NCBI GenBank assembly: GCA_905182905.1
Contig: CAJJDH010000091.1
Location: forward strand, 1 to 44,741
Direction: 5' to 3'
From: a marine gamma proteobacterium HTCC2089
Lineage (GTDB): Bacteria; Pseudomonadota; Gammaproteobacteria; Pseudomonadales; Azotimanducaceae
DNA: 44,741 nt
The notes beneath the pieces were generated by a model. That model saw only the letters and a program-made list of their open reading frames with translations. It searched no databases and was not told the origin of the DNA. The first letter of the stretch is position 1, and each line of letters starts with the position of its first letter. A program made the position numbers and the translations under genes. Positions 15,843 to 24,801 of this stretch are shown here, piece by piece.

Positions 15843-17138
15843 ATGGCAATACTCCAATCCATATACGACATAGAACGAGTGGTAGCTAGAATTATGAGTG
15901 AAAGAACAGCTGAAGAGCGCGACGCACCTATTTATGGGTCATTTCGCGAACTATTTTCAAACGGTTTCGAGTTCGATACGCCAACCTGCGTATTTATGAT
16001 TGGTACTCATATTGCCGCCATAGTTTTGGGTATTTGGCTTTTTGCATATGCGCCAAGCGAATGGGTGTGGGCAGCAACAGTGTGGATTGTCATTCAATTC
16101 TTCGTCGGCTCGGGTTCAACTACTTTATATACCCACCGCCTTATTACCCATAAAGCAGCAAAGCATGTGTCGGCTCCCGTGCATTGGTTCTTCTGCTTTT
16201 TCGGTCAGATTTTTAGTGTTCAAGGCAGTGTGCGACGCTGGTCTGCAAACCACTCACTACACCATGGTGTCGACAGACACGGTAAAAAGGAACTTGACCC
16301 TTACAGTGCTACTTGGTTTGACGGTCCCTTTAGGAATTTTGCTTGGTCGCACACGCTTAGCCATATGTGCAATCACCCTGAGTCTGAAGAATATACTCGC
16401 TCACACAATGCCAAACGCCATTGGATCATTATGTTGCAAGACAAATGGTACGGCCTGTTGACAACGTTTTGGCTGTTTTTGTTCCCAATGGCCCTAGGCT
16501 ATGCCTTGGGTGGCTGGTATGGATTTTTTGGTCTAATGGCAGGTTCTATGCTTGGCACCATTTTGGTTCAGCACAATACTTGGACAGTAAATAGCATCAC
16601 TCACATGTGGGGTAAGACTGACGGCTTAAACAGCTCAGCTTCAAATAACTACGTTTGGCTGGCGCCGCTAGGTGAGGGCAACCACCACGGCGATCATCAT
16701 GACTATCCAAGAGACTATCGCAATGGCTTTGGTGTTTCGGGTTGGTTGTTAGATCCAACACGGTATGGAATTTTGTTGTTGCGTGCATTTAACTTGGTGC
16801 GCGGCCTTAATAGAGCAACGGAAAAAGAAGAAGCCGAGATTATTGCCGGCCGCCAGATTGCTCAAGTGAGTAGCATGACTGCATTTAACCGCGAAGCAGC
16901 AGCGTTGAAGAAGCAGTTAGATACTCGGGTACTGGAGCTGAAAAACGAATGGATAGAGGCTTTGGCCCATTGGGAAAAGCTCAAGCAAGAGTCTAAGTTA
17001 CTTAAGCAAGCGGCTGATCGTCGCGATGAGTTGGCTAAAGAAATTGCCCAAGCGCGTGCGCATGTAAATAAGCGCAAGGAAGCGTTTTTTGCAGAGCTCG
17101 AAACCTTGCGCTCTCAAGCGCTGAGTTTTTCGGCCTAA
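15843..17138 (+). CDS. acyl-CoA (delta-9-type) fatty acid desaturase with coiled-coil tail
   Basis: A 431-residue membrane di-iron desaturase. The three histidine boxes are HRLITH at 98-103, HSLHH at 137-141 and NHHGDHH near 280-286. Four membrane helices surround them (about 50-70, 76-93, 200-217 and 222-240). It introduces a cis double bond into acyl-CoA, most likely at carbon 9, using O2 and an electron donor. Residues after about 335 are an extra, highly charged helical stretch (many Glu, Lys and Ala; heptad-like) that desaturases usually lack; it is probably a coiled coil for self-association or partner binding. No strong ribosome site precedes the ATG; a second ATG lies at 15894. It stands alone between intergenic gaps. 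Confidence 0.9.
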   Translation: MAILQSIYDIERVVARIMSERTAEERDAPIYGSFRELFSNGFEFDTPTCVFMIGTHIAAIVLGIWLFAYAPSEWVWAATVWIVIQFFVGSGSTTLYTHRLITHKAAKHVSAPVHWFFCFFGQIFSVQGSVRRWSANHSLHHGVDRHGKKELDPYSATWFDGPFRNFAWSHTLSHMCNHPESEEYTRSHNAKRHWIIMLQDKWYGLLTTFWLFLFPMALGYALGGWYGFFGLMAGSMLGTILVQHNTWTVNSITHMWGKTDGLNSSASNNYVWLAPLGEGNHHGDHHDYPRDYRNGFGVSGWLLDPTRYGILLLRAFNLVRGLNRATEKEEAEIIAGRQIAQVSSMTAFNREAAALKKQLDTRVLELKNEWIEALAHWEKLKQESKLLKQAADRRDELAKEIAQARAHVNKRKEAFFAELETLRSQALSFSA

Positions 17139-17150
17139 ATCAGTTGCTCT

Positions 17151-17176
17151 AGGTCGACCTGTTGGTGGGTCGACCT
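17151..17176. terminator. stem-loop after the desaturase gene
   Basis: AGGTCGACC at 17151-17159 pairs perfectly with GGTCGACCT at 17168-17176 across an eight-base loop, 12 bases after the stop codon. No T-tract follows, so efficiency is uncertain. It is the only feature in the first third of the 345-base gap before the sulfite oxidase gene. Confidence 0.5.
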
Positions 17177-17414
17177 TACGTTCACACTCTCCCGGGCACT
17201 CGCTCTAACGGCTCTTTATCCTCCGTAACGCTGGCCATATCCTCTTACATCGGCACTCGCTGATGCAAAAGCCCCGACTAGAATGCCCGACTCTTGCCTT
17301 TAGCCCGCGAAAAACATCCAAATGTCAGTTGAGAACTGTACTTAATAGTGAAATTCATGAAGCTAATTTGTTCAGCTGATCACAAGGAACTGGGGTTTAT
17401 TCTTATTATGCTGT

Positions 17415-17442
17415 TTGTTCTACTGTACTTGTCCAATACAAT
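17415..17442 (+). promoter_or_regulatory. candidate sigma-70 promoter of the sulfite dehydrogenase operon
   Basis: TTGTTC at 17415-17420 and TACAAT at 17437-17442 are 16 bases apart and lie 43 bases before the sulfite oxidase-like start. They match the -35 and -10 boxes moderately well. The rest of the gap (17177-17414) shows no gene that I can support. Confidence 0.35.
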
Positions 17443-17484
17443 TTTTTAACGGCACGCTAGCAAAAACCCAAATGACCAAGACTA

Positions 17485-18732
17485 ATGACTAAGACAAATC
17501 ACCCCATCAGTCGTCGAACTTTTTTAAACCGAAGCCTCACAAGCTCCTTTAGCGCGCTGTTAGGTGTCACCATACCTTTTGCGCGCTTTATGCCTGCAGG
17601 GTTTGTTCCGGTTGCGTTGGCGCAAAATCCCAGCAGCTTGGTGTTGCCTGGCAAAGACGGATTGGTCGTGCTCAACAACCGCCCTATAAATGCTGAAACT
17701 CCAGCACATCTACTCAATGATGACATCACGTCGGCGCGGCATATGTTTGTGCGCAACAACGGTATACCTCCGGAACTGACAAAGAGCCAAATAGACAACT
17801 GGACTCTAAGCATTACTGGTGAGTCCTGCGCACGACCACAGCAATTCAGCCTGCAACAACTGCAAAAGCAATTTGCACATCACTCTTATCAGTTGCAGTT
17901 AGAGTGTGGTGGCAATGGTCGCAGCGAGTTCTTTCCACCGGCCAGTGGTAATCAGTGGACAACGGGCGCGGTAAGTTGCGCACAATGGACAGGCGTGCGC
18001 CTTAAAGACGTCTTGCTCCACTGCGGTATCAACGACGACGCGGTGTACATTGGCTACAATAGCGCCGACACCCACCTCAGCGGCGACCCCAACAAAGAAC
18101 CAATCTCTCGGGGCGTACCCATGAGCAAGGCGCTAGAAGACGAAACCCTCATCGCTTGGGCAATGAATGGAGAGGCAATTCCGGCATTGCACGGATACCC
18201 ATTGCGTTTAGTCTGCGGCGGCTGGCCAGCATCGGCATCTGGTAAGTGGCTCAACGAAATACTGGTGCGCAACAAAGTGCACGACGGTACAAAGATGACC
18301 GGCAGTGCTTACCGAGTGCCCTGTAGTTCTGTAGCGCCCGGTACCACTGTTGCTGATGAAGACATGTGCATTATCGAGACAATGCCGGTGAAATCATTGG
18401 TAACCGCGCCACAATCGGGTATCGAACATAAACAGGCTCAAGCTCTAAAGGTGCGCGGACACGCTTGGGCTGGGGATAACGCTGTCAGTAAAGTAGAAGT
18501 ATCCATAGATTTTGGGGCCACTTGGCGCTGCAGTGATCTTAGCGCACCAGTAAATCGCCTGGCCTGGCAGCACTGGCACAGCACATTGGAGTTCGAGCAA
18601 CCGGGTTATTACGAAATTTGGGCGCGCGCCACAGACGACCAAGGTCGCTCACAACCCATGGTGGTGCCTGGCTGGAATCCAAAAGGTTACTTAAATAATG
18701 CGGCCCACCGTATAGCCATCAAAGTTGTATAA
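17485..18732 (+). CDS. Tat-exported molybdenum sulfite oxidase / dehydrogenase (SorA-like)
   Basis: A 415-residue molybdopterin enzyme. The N-terminus has a twin-arginine signal (SRRTFLNRSL, then a hydrophobic stretch and an ALAQ cleavage region), so the folded enzyme is moved to the periplasm. The sulfite oxidase fold shows the molybdenum-ligand Cys141 in 'LECGGNGRSEF', followed by 'GAVSCAQWTGVRL'. The C-terminal third (after about 300) is the Ig-like Mo-co dimerisation domain ('VSKVEVSIDFGATW'). It oxidises sulfite to sulfate and passes electrons to a cytochrome c, which is encoded directly downstream. No strong ribosome site is seen before the ATG. A SorA role is favoured, but YedY-type members cannot be fully excluded. 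Confidence 0.88.
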   Translation: MTKTNHPISRRTFLNRSLTSSFSALLGVTIPFARFMPAGFVPVALAQNPSSLVLPGKDGLVVLNNRPINAETPAHLLNDDITSARHMFVRNNGIPPELTKSQIDNWTLSITGESCARPQQFSLQQLQKQFAHHSYQLQLECGGNGRSEFFPPASGNQWTTGAVSCAQWTGVRLKDVLLHCGINDDAVYIGYNSADTHLSGDPNKEPISRGVPMSKALEDETLIAWAMNGEAIPALHGYPLRLVCGGWPASASGKWLNEILVRNKVHDGTKMTGSAYRVPCSSVAPGTTVADEDMCIIETMPVKSLVTAPQSGIEHKQAQALKVRGHAWAGDNAVSKVEVSIDFGATWRCSDLSAPVNRLAWQHWHSTLEFEQPGYYEIWARATDDQGRSQPMVVPGWNPKGYLNNAAHRIAIKVV

Positions 18733-18741
18733 GCCCAAGTG

Positions 18742-19080
18742 ATGAAAAGAACAGCAAAAACACTGTTACTATTGTCGGCGGTATGTGGCGCAGCGACTGT
18801 AAACGCCGCTACCAAACAATTAGCCAATGGACTGAAAAATGATGATGGCTGGCTACAAGTACAAACCCACTGTAGCGCCTGCCATTCATTACAACTGGTA
18901 ACTGCTAACAGCGGCGATCGTACTGCTTGGCTCAATACCATTCGTTGGATGCAAAAGAATCACAATTTGTGGCAATTTGATGAGACCACAGAGGATGCGA
19001 TTCTTACCTATCTGGCGAAGAACTATTCAGCGGCGAAACCCCAGCGTAGAAAACCGCTACCTCTAGACTTAATGCCGTAA
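18742..19080 (+). CDS. c-type cytochrome subunit (SorB-like)
   Basis: A 112-residue secreted monoheme cytochrome c. It has a Sec signal (a Lys/Arg start, LLLLSAVCGAATV, then the NAA cleavage site) and a heme-binding motif CSACH at residues 44-48. 'WMQKNHNLW' near 75-83 may supply the axial Met. Its position nine bases after the sulfite oxidase gene and its size fit the electron-accepting SorB subunit, which passes electrons to the respiratory chain. The ATG at 18742 is used rather than the adjacent GTG at 18739. The C-terminal tail is basic and Pro-rich. Confidence 0.85.
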   Translation: MKRTAKTLLLLSAVCGAATVNAATKQLANGLKNDDGWLQVQTHCSACHSLQLVTANSGDRTAWLNTIRWMQKNHNLWQFDETTEDAILTYLAKNYSAAKPQRRKPLPLDLMP

Positions 19081-19266
19081 ACGAAAAAGCAGTGTTTAGC
19101 AGTCACGCCTGTTTCGTGTGCCCCTCTATTGTCGCCACTTACTCACAATATATTTTCGCTACCAGTATCGAGAGTTTGCCTTAGCCCTTAACCCTTTCTT
19201 TACTGCTAACCCCCGTTTTCTGGTCTATCATCTGGCCCGCTCAGATGAATTATTGGATGACCAACT

Positions 19267-20760
19267 TTGACTCAATGGATGACTGAACATTGGCTGGCCA
19301 TGGTGCTATTGCTAACGTACTCCCTTTTGCTTTTGCACAATGCCTATGTCGGCAGCAAAGCCAGTACCGGCTTGGATGAGTTTTATGTTGGCGGCCGTAA
19401 GATGGGTGGTCTTGCCATTGGAATCTCTTTTTTCGCCACGTTTGCTTCCACCAATAGCTACATTGGCCACGCAGGTAAAGGTTATACCTATGGACTAGCG
19501 TGGATGGCGATGCCACTCATGCTGATTCTGTTTACGTATATTACTTGGCGCTGGATTGGCCCGAAGACCAGGCGTCTAGCCGCAAGGTTCGATGCACTCA
19601 CGCTGCCAGACTTCTTGGCCAGCCGCTTTTTGGGTTCCACCGCGACAGCGCGCGCTGAGCCAAAACATCCGCTGCTCATTGTCTCTGGACTAGTCATCGT
19701 CTTTTGTAGCGTACTTTACCTGATCGCTATCTTTAAGGGCGTAGGGCATTTGTTTGAAAGCTTTTTTAATGTGCCCTACGAAGTAGCCATAGGCATAGCC
19801 CTTGTCATAGTAATGCTCTATACCAGTGTCGGTGGTTTTGTTTCTGTGGTTCGTACAGATGTAATTCAAGGCGTGTTGATGATGGTTGGCGCGGTAACGA
19901 TTTTTTATTTTGTCACTTCTGCTGCGGGCGGTGTTGGGGCGCTAACAGATTTAACCCAAATGCCTTCAAAAGATTTTCTCTTTGATCTAAACGGTGGTAT
20001 TCCCTTTGTTGTATTGCTGGGTATTGCGCTTTCAGGTTCGTTAAAGCTCATTGTAGATCCGCGCCAGACTTCTAGGTTTTATGCTTTAAAAGATGAAGCC
20101 TCTCTGCGTCAAGGTATGTGGGCAGCGGTGATCGGGTTAACCATTGTGCAGCTTTGTCTTTATCCAGTGGGTATTTATGCTCACTTACTCATGTCTGGGG
20201 TCACCGATACCGATCTTATTATTCCAACCCTAGTTAACGATCCATCGGTATTTCCGATATGGGCCGGTGATTTTTTGTTTATAGCCATTATCGCTGCGGC
20301 GATGTCCTCTATGGATAGTGTGTTGTTGGTTGCCGCTTCGACTTTATATAAAAACCTAGTTCAAGCATCTAATTGGGGCAGTGCTTCTACCTTTCCATTG
20401 GCATGGACCAGGGCCTGCGTTTTGCTTTTAGCCTTTATCTCAGCGGGTTTTGCGCTGAATCCACCGGGCGATATTTTGGCTATCACCATTTTTTCTGGGA
20501 GCGTATACGCCGCGTGTTTCTTCCCCGCGGTGGTCTGTGGGCTGTATTGGCGCAAAGGGAGTGCTGTTGGTGTTTTAGCGTCTATGGCTGCTGGAGCCGC
20601 CACTTTAGTTGTATGGATTGGCACAGGAATGAGTAGTGTGTTGCACGAGGTGTTTCCCGCGTTGGCAGTGTCGTTGGTTGTTTATTGTATTGTTGCCTTG
20701 CAAGGTGGCAAGGAAGTTGACTTAGAACAGATGGTGGGCCGAGATTCGTTGTTAGATTAA
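19267..20760 (+). CDS. sodium:solute symporter family transporter
   Basis: A 497-residue integral membrane transporter of the SSS (LeuT-fold) family with about 13 helices. The conserved early segment 'STGLDEFYVGGRKMGGLAIG' followed by 'FATFASTNSYIGHAGKGY' is typical of the first unwound helix and sodium site. 'IAIIAAAMSSMDSVLLVAAS' near 340-360 is the later SSS signature. It moves a small solute with Na+ into the cell; the substrate is unknown. Position 186 bases after the sulfite dehydrogenase pair makes an anion or organosulfur substrate worth testing. The start is TTG at 19267 or ATG at 19279; neither has a strong ribosome site. Confidence 0.87.
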   Translation: MTQWMTEHWLAMVLLLTYSLLLLHNAYVGSKASTGLDEFYVGGRKMGGLAIGISFFATFASTNSYIGHAGKGYTYGLAWMAMPLMLILFTYITWRWIGPKTRRLAARFDALTLPDFLASRFLGSTATARAEPKHPLLIVSGLVIVFCSVLYLIAIFKGVGHLFESFFNVPYEVAIGIALVIVMLYTSVGGFVSVVRTDVIQGVLMMVGAVTIFYFVTSAAGGVGALTDLTQMPSKDFLFDLNGGIPFVVLLGIALSGSLKLIVDPRQTSRFYALKDEASLRQGMWAAVIGLTIVQLCLYPVGIYAHLLMSGVTDTDLIIPTLVNDPSVFPIWAGDFLFIAIIAAAMSSMDSVLLVAASTLYKNLVQASNWGSASTFPLAWTRACVLLLAFISAGFALNPPGDILAITIFSGSVYAACFFPAVVCGLYWRKGSAVGVLASMAAGAATLVVWIGTGMSSVLHEVFPALAVSLVVYCIVALQGGKEVDLEQMVGRDSLLD

Positions 20761-20933
20761 GGCAGTTAATTATTTTCCGATGAGCTTTGTAGCCTCAGCT
20801 CATATGTTTATAGGAGCTTCTTCTTCGAAGTTCTGATGATGGCCTTATTCTAAAGTTCAAATTTTCTAGGTAGCGGGGCGCTTCTAGATAGTCCAGCACC
20901 CCGCTTACTCTCCATTGATAGAAACAACCGTAT

Positions 20934-22190
20934 TTAATCCGTCAACGCTTGATAGGTCAGCACCTGAAAATCTTGGCGTATGTTGATATGCGTATAGGGC
21001 CGTACTTGAGTCATGACAACGCCGACAAGTTCTTGCTCTGGGTCTATCCAAGACAAAGTGCAATATGCGCCGCCCCAATAACCAGAACCTTGGGACAGTG
21101 GGGTTGCGGCTTCGCCGCGATCTACTACAACACCGTAGCCTAACCCAAAGCCCATGCCAGGGCCGGGTAGCCAAAGGTCTAGGTCGCCGGTGTGATTCTC
21201 CAGCATCAGGCTGACGGTACTGGGCGCAAGTATTCGTGTGCCATCTAAAATGCCGCCATTGAGCATTGTCAGCTGAAAGCGCAAATAATCTCTGGCAGTT
21301 GATACAAGTCCGCCGGCACCGCGGAACAATGTTTTAGGCCCGCTAATCCAGCGACTTTGAGCTGACCCTGGGTCTTGCTCAACAATCCTCATATCCTCGC
21401 CTGGTGTATATTGGGTGGTGAGGCGTGGCGCTTTGCTGGGATCTAGATAGAAGTGCGTATCTGTCATATCTAGAGGTGCAAAAATTCTGTTTGCTAAAAA
21501 CTCGTCTAACGACATACCAGAGATTATCTCAACTAAATGACCCACTACATCTGTAGCAATTGAGTATTGCCAATCTTCGCCAGGCTGATAATTAAGCGGT
21601 AGCGTGGTCAACTTCGCGATGAGTTCTGCATTGTCTTTAACGGGCGCGCCTGCGAATGCAGCTCTATAGGCTTCAATATCGCCTCTGTAGGAGTTGGCTA
21701 GTCCTGCTGTATGAGTGAGCATGTCGCGAATTTGAATAGGTCTCTTCAACGCAACTAACGTATCCGGAGCGCCTTCTGCTTTTACTTTCACATTCGCAAA
21801 CGCCGGAATGAACTTTGCCACAGGGTCGCGTAGCTGGAAGTGGCCTTCTTCCCAAAGCATCATTAGCGCCACGGATGCTATGGGTTTGGTCATTGAAGCA
21901 ATGCGGAAAATTGCGTCGTCGCGCATGGCCGTGTTTGCATCTACGTCCATGTCTCCTTGCACTTTAAAGTGCACAAGTTTGCCTTTTCTGAGTACTGCAG
22001 TGATCACCCCGGGAGTCAGGCTTTGATCAATATACTTTTGCATGGCCGGCGCTATTCGCTTTAAACGCTCGGTAGACATACCTACAGACTCTGGCGTAGC
22101 GGTTGGAATTTCTTTAGCTATGGCAGGGGTGCCAAGAATAACAAGCAAAAGAGTAAAAAAGCCGATAATCCTGTACGGAATACTATTCAT
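20934..22190 (-). CDS. secreted serine hydrolase, class C beta-lactamase family
   Basis: A 418-residue protein with a Sec signal peptide (SIPYRIIGFFTLLLVILG, cleavage near AIA). The serine beta-lactamase-like domain carries the active-site SxxK motif in 'FRIASMTKPIAS' near residue 84 and a Tyr motif in 'DWQYSIATDVVG'. 'GSGYWGGAYCT' replaces the KTG/HxG strand. These features place it with EstB-type esterases and DD-peptidase-like proteins acting in the periplasm, not with true beta-lactamases. The ATG at 22190 is fixed by GGAG nine bases upstream; a longer frame to 22214 would have no signal at its N-terminus. No operon partner is seen. Confidence 0.87.
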   Translation of the reverse strand: MNSIPYRIIGFFTLLLVILGTPAIAKEIPTATPESVGMSTERLKRIAPAMQKYIDQSLTPGVITAVLRKGKLVHFKVQGDMDVDANTAMRDDAIFRIASMTKPIASVALMMLWEEGHFQLRDPVAKFIPAFANVKVKAEGAPDTLVALKRPIQIRDMLTHTAGLANSYRGDIEAYRAAFAGAPVKDNAELIAKLTTLPLNYQPGEDWQYSIATDVVGHLVEIISGMSLDEFLANRIFAPLDMTDTHFYLDPSKAPRLTTQYTPGEDMRIVEQDPGSAQSRWISGPKTLFRGAGGLVSTARDYLRFQLTMLNGGILDGTRILAPSTVSLMLENHTGDLDLWLPGPGMGFGLGYGVVVDRGEAATPLSQGSGYWGGAYCTLSWIDPEQELVGVVMTQVRPYTHINIRQDFQVLTYQALTD

Positions 22191-22350
22191 TGTTTTCTCC
22201 AGAAGTGATTTCACACAGATAAAGAATACACTTAGATTGCTGGCTTAAAGAAGGTCGTTTTTTAGAGTTTTTGGAGAGCGGTAATGGGGGTTCGGTTGTT
22301 AAAGACGGTCACGTTAGAAGTGGTGTCAGAGGAGGGCTGAATGCCAACCA

Positions 22351-22373
22351 AGCAGTACCCCTATGGTACTGCT
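22351..22373. terminator. perfect stem-loop after the GST gene
   Basis: AGCAGTACC at 22351-22359 pairs with GGTACTGCT at 22365-22373 around a five-base loop. It lies 29 bases downstream of the stop of the minus-strand GST gene. There is no clear T-run, so it may terminate poorly or protect the 3' end. Confidence 0.5.
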
Positions 22374-22401
22374 CGCTAGGATAATTGTATTGCGAAAAGT
22401 A

Positions 22402-23022
22402 CTAGGCGCTCGCTTCTTCAGTTACACGCTTAATGCTTGGGCGTTCTGCCAAGTGCTTTATTAAGTCTGAAATTTGTGGATAGTCGGTGAGGATGTCTTT
22501 ATTAAACATCTTCTGCCCGATGGTGGAGGCCAGTCCAAAGGAATAGTAGGTGTATAAGTCCGCAATGCTGAAGGTGTCGCCTGCAGCGTAGGGATCACAC
22601 ACCATAAGCTGACCAACAGCCTGCATGCCTCTGTCTAAATCCTTTTCGGTGCTGGCTTTGGTTTCATCGCTAACCGGCGTATTGAAGAGGGCTTCAGGCA
22701 AGCAGCGTCTTGCAACAAGTTCCACATTGAGCTTTATGTGGCAAGCAAGTTCCACTGCTTTGGCCGCCGCAAATGGATCCGCTGGGATGAGGGTTGGTGA
22801 GGGTTTTACACTTTCCAAGTAGTTTATGATGGCCAGAGATTCTGACAGGTATTGCCCGTTCACCCCGATTGAAGGCATCTTTCCCATAGGTGTTCTTGCA
22901 AGGTTGTCATCTTTTTGTGTGGGCGGTGCTTTGACTTCCTCGAACTCCAAACCTTTTTCAATTAACGCAGCCTTTACTAGGCTGTAGTAGTTGCTCATGC
23001 GTAGTCCGTATAGCTGGATCAT
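22402..23022 (-). CDS. glutathione S-transferase
   Basis: A 206-residue cytosolic GST. The N-terminal thioredoxin domain has 'SNYYSLVKAALIEKGLEFEE' with the catalytic-region Ser/Asn/Tyr. The cis-Pro motif is KMPSI and the glutathione-binding Glu-Ser is in 'YLSESLAIINYLE'. The all-helical C-terminal domain shows 'YAAGDTFSIADLYTYYS', the N-capping Asp motif. It conjugates or exchanges glutathione on an unknown electrophile. The ATG has a clear CGGAGAA site. It is divergent from the sirtuin gene (267-base gap) and downstream of no obvious partner. Confidence 0.88.
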   Translation of the reverse strand: MIQLYGLRMSNYYSLVKAALIEKGLEFEEVKAPPTQKDDNLARTPMGKMPSIGVNGQYLSESLAIINYLESVKPSPTLIPADPFAAAKAVELACHIKLNVELVARRCLPEALFNTPVSDETKASTEKDLDRGMQAVGQLMVCDPYAAGDTFSIADLYTYYSFGLASTIGQKMFNKDILTDYPQISDLIKHLAERPSIKRVTEEASA

Positions 23023-23289
23023 AGGTTTCTCCGTTTGTTTTACTGTTCATTTTTGTTATTTATTGAGTGTAACCGACTAGGTGTTGAATTTGCATAATTT
23101 GACTAACGATCCCTTGAGCCTACGCACATTAGAAAACGACAGCGAAGCTAACAGGCTTATTTTTCCAATTATTTGGTTACGTAACTTAGACCGAGGCATA
23201 ATTTTCACCCGCAAGCCTCTAGACTTGCCTATGATCGTGGATCGATTTATCGGCCCATTTTAGGAACGCGAAATAAGGAGTTGAACCGC

Positions 23290-24099
23290 TTGCAAGCAGA
23301 TCTAGCACGCCTAAATCAGTTTATGACAGAGCATAAACGGATATTGGTTATCTCCGGCGCGGGTATTAGTACTAATTCCGGAATTGGTGATTACCGCGAC
23401 CAAAATGGTGAGTGGAAAAGGGTGCAGCCTGTTAAGCACCAAGGCTTTATGGCGAGCCATGAATGGCGGCAACGGTATTGGGGCCGCAGTCAGCTGGGCT
23501 ATCCGTCGTTTCTCCAAGCGAAGCCGAATGCGGGGCACAATGCCTTAGCTCAGTTAGAGGCCCGCGGAAGTGTATTTGCCCTCATCACGCAAAATGTAGA
23601 TCGCCTGCATCAGCGAGCGGGTCAACAAACAGTTATTGATTTGCACGGGCGCTTGGATCAAGTCATTTGTACCAGTTGTGGCCAGCTTGAGGCGAGAGGC
23701 GAGATACAGAAGTGGTTGGAGCTGCACAATCCTGCCGTGCAAGAAGCGGACTTTGTGCCTGCCCCAGATGGCGATGCAGATTTAGAAATGGAATTTTCGC
23801 AAATACAGGTGCCGGGTTGCTCACTATGCGATGGTATTCTCAAACCTCACGTTGTGTTCTTTGGCGACTCTGTGCCCAAGCCGGTTGTCGAACAGGCATA
23901 TGATTGGGTGCAGCAGGCAGATGCTGTTTTGGTGGTTGGTAGTTCGCTTATGGTTTTCTCAAGCTATCGTTTTGTGCGCCGCGCACATGAGTTATCCATA
24001 CCCATAGCGGCGATCAATAACGGCGTTACCCGCGGGGATAAGTTGTTTGATTTTAAGGTGGCGGGGGACTGCTCGGAAATTTTGGCGCATTTGTTGTAG
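23290..24099 (+). CDS. Sir2-family NAD-dependent protein deacylase (sirtuin)
   Basis: A 269-residue sirtuin of the class II (SIRT4-like) type. The NAD motif 'GAGISTNSGIGDYRD' lies at 23-37, and 'TQNVDRLH' lies before the catalytic His119 in 'VIDLHGRLDQ'. The zinc site uses CxxC at 127-130 and CxxC at 177-180, spaced by a long acidic insertion (about 45 residues) typical of class II. 'LVVGSSLMVFSSY' binds NAD. It removes lipoyl, acetyl or other acyl groups from lysines with NAD. The TTG at 23290 is preferred to the TTG at 23281, because AAGGAG at 23275-23280 is nine bases from the former and directly against the latter. The product acts in the cytoplasm. Confidence 0.9.
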   Translation: MQADLARLNQFMTEHKRILVISGAGISTNSGIGDYRDQNGEWKRVQPVKHQGFMASHEWRQRYWGRSQLGYPSFLQAKPNAGHNALAQLEARGSVFALITQNVDRLHQRAGQQTVIDLHGRLDQVICTSCGQLEARGEIQKWLELHNPAVQEADFVPAPDGDADLEMEFSQIQVPGCSLCDGILKPHVVFFGDSVPKPVVEQAYDWVQQADAVLVVGSSLMVFSSYRFVRRAHELSIPIAAINNGVTRGDKLFDFKVAGDCSEILAHLL

Positions 24100-24165
24100 T
24101 AGCAGTTGGCGTGACTGCGGCGTATTCTAAAGTGGTTGAACCCGAACTTAGACATGAGGGAAAAG

Positions 24166-24789
24166 ATGGTTGTAGGCAGTATGTTACTTGTTAGGTTTGT
24201 ATCTGGTGTGAGGCAATTATGCCTAACGTTTGTATTGCTATCTGCATTTCTAGCCGGACTTTTTTTGTCCGCCACTGCTTCAGCAGCACATATGAGTAGT
24301 GACGAGAAAGGTGAAGAGCAGGCTTCCTCTAGCGATTCCGCGGAAGCCGGACCCACCTTGGAACAAATTCTTAATCAAGATCCACAAAAAGAAGACTACG
24401 TAGAAGAGCGTAATTGCCTATCGGTTCACCGCATTCGCACAGTCAAAGTTTTGGATGATCAGCATGTTGTGTTTGAAACCCGTCGTGGTAAACGCTACTT
24501 GGTGCAGTTCAAACATCGCTGCTTTGGGCTTAAAGCCAACCGTCCCATTAGCTATGAAGTAAATTCCTCGCAGGTGTGTAAGTTTGATTCCATTCGAGGG
24601 TTAGAGAATTTTGGTGGTCGCTTACAGCCCGGTCAACGTTGCCAAATTCCTGGTTTTCAGAGCATTTCTGAGGAGCAGGTGGTTTCGTTAAAAGAGAATC
24701 TGAAGAGTGCAAAGCAGCGCGCCCGTGAAGAGCGCAAGGCTCGGCGTGAGGCCGAACACAAAGCGCGTAAGGCCAAACGCAAAGTTTAG
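24166..24789 (+). CDS. secreted DUF6491-like protein with basic helical tail
   Basis: About 207 residues from the ATG chosen here, which follows GAGGG by five bases; upstream in-frame starts exist at 24136 and 24154. An N-terminal hydrophobic signal (LTFVLLSAFLAGLFL, then ASA) directs export. A low-complexity acidic linker comes next, then the DUF6491-type core: 'NCLSVHRIRTVKVLDDQHVV', paired Cys residues in 'FKHRCFGL' and 'SSQVCKFDSI', then 'GQRCQIPGF'. DUF6491 proteins are usually about 150 residues. Here a Lys/Arg-rich helical stretch of about 40 residues (repeated ARxxRKAR-like pieces) is added at the C-terminus. The function is unknown. Confidence 0.75.
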   Translation: MVVGSMLLVRFVSGVRQLCLTFVLLSAFLAGLFLSATASAAHMSSDEKGEEQASSSDSAEAGPTLEQILNQDPQKEDYVEERNCLSVHRIRTVKVLDDQHVVFETRRGKRYLVQFKHRCFGLKANRPISYEVNSSQVCKFDSIRGLENFGGRLQPGQRCQIPGFQSISEEQVVSLKENLKSAKQRAREERKARREAEHKARKAKRKV

Positions 24790-24801
24790 TGGCGTTGCGT
24801 T

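Noticed and set aside
16042-16461. 139-codon plus-strand frame inside the desaturase gene
   Set aside because: It overlaps the histidine boxes of a well-supported gene in another frame and has no recognisable domain.
19244-19285. Short ORF of 13 codons overlapping the SSS transporter start
   Set aside because: It could be a leader peptide, but it has no regulatory codon run or hairpin pair to support that.
23081-23263. 60-codon ORF between the GST and sirtuin genes
   Set aside because: It starts at TTG without a ribosome site, sits in a divergent promoter gap and resembles no family.
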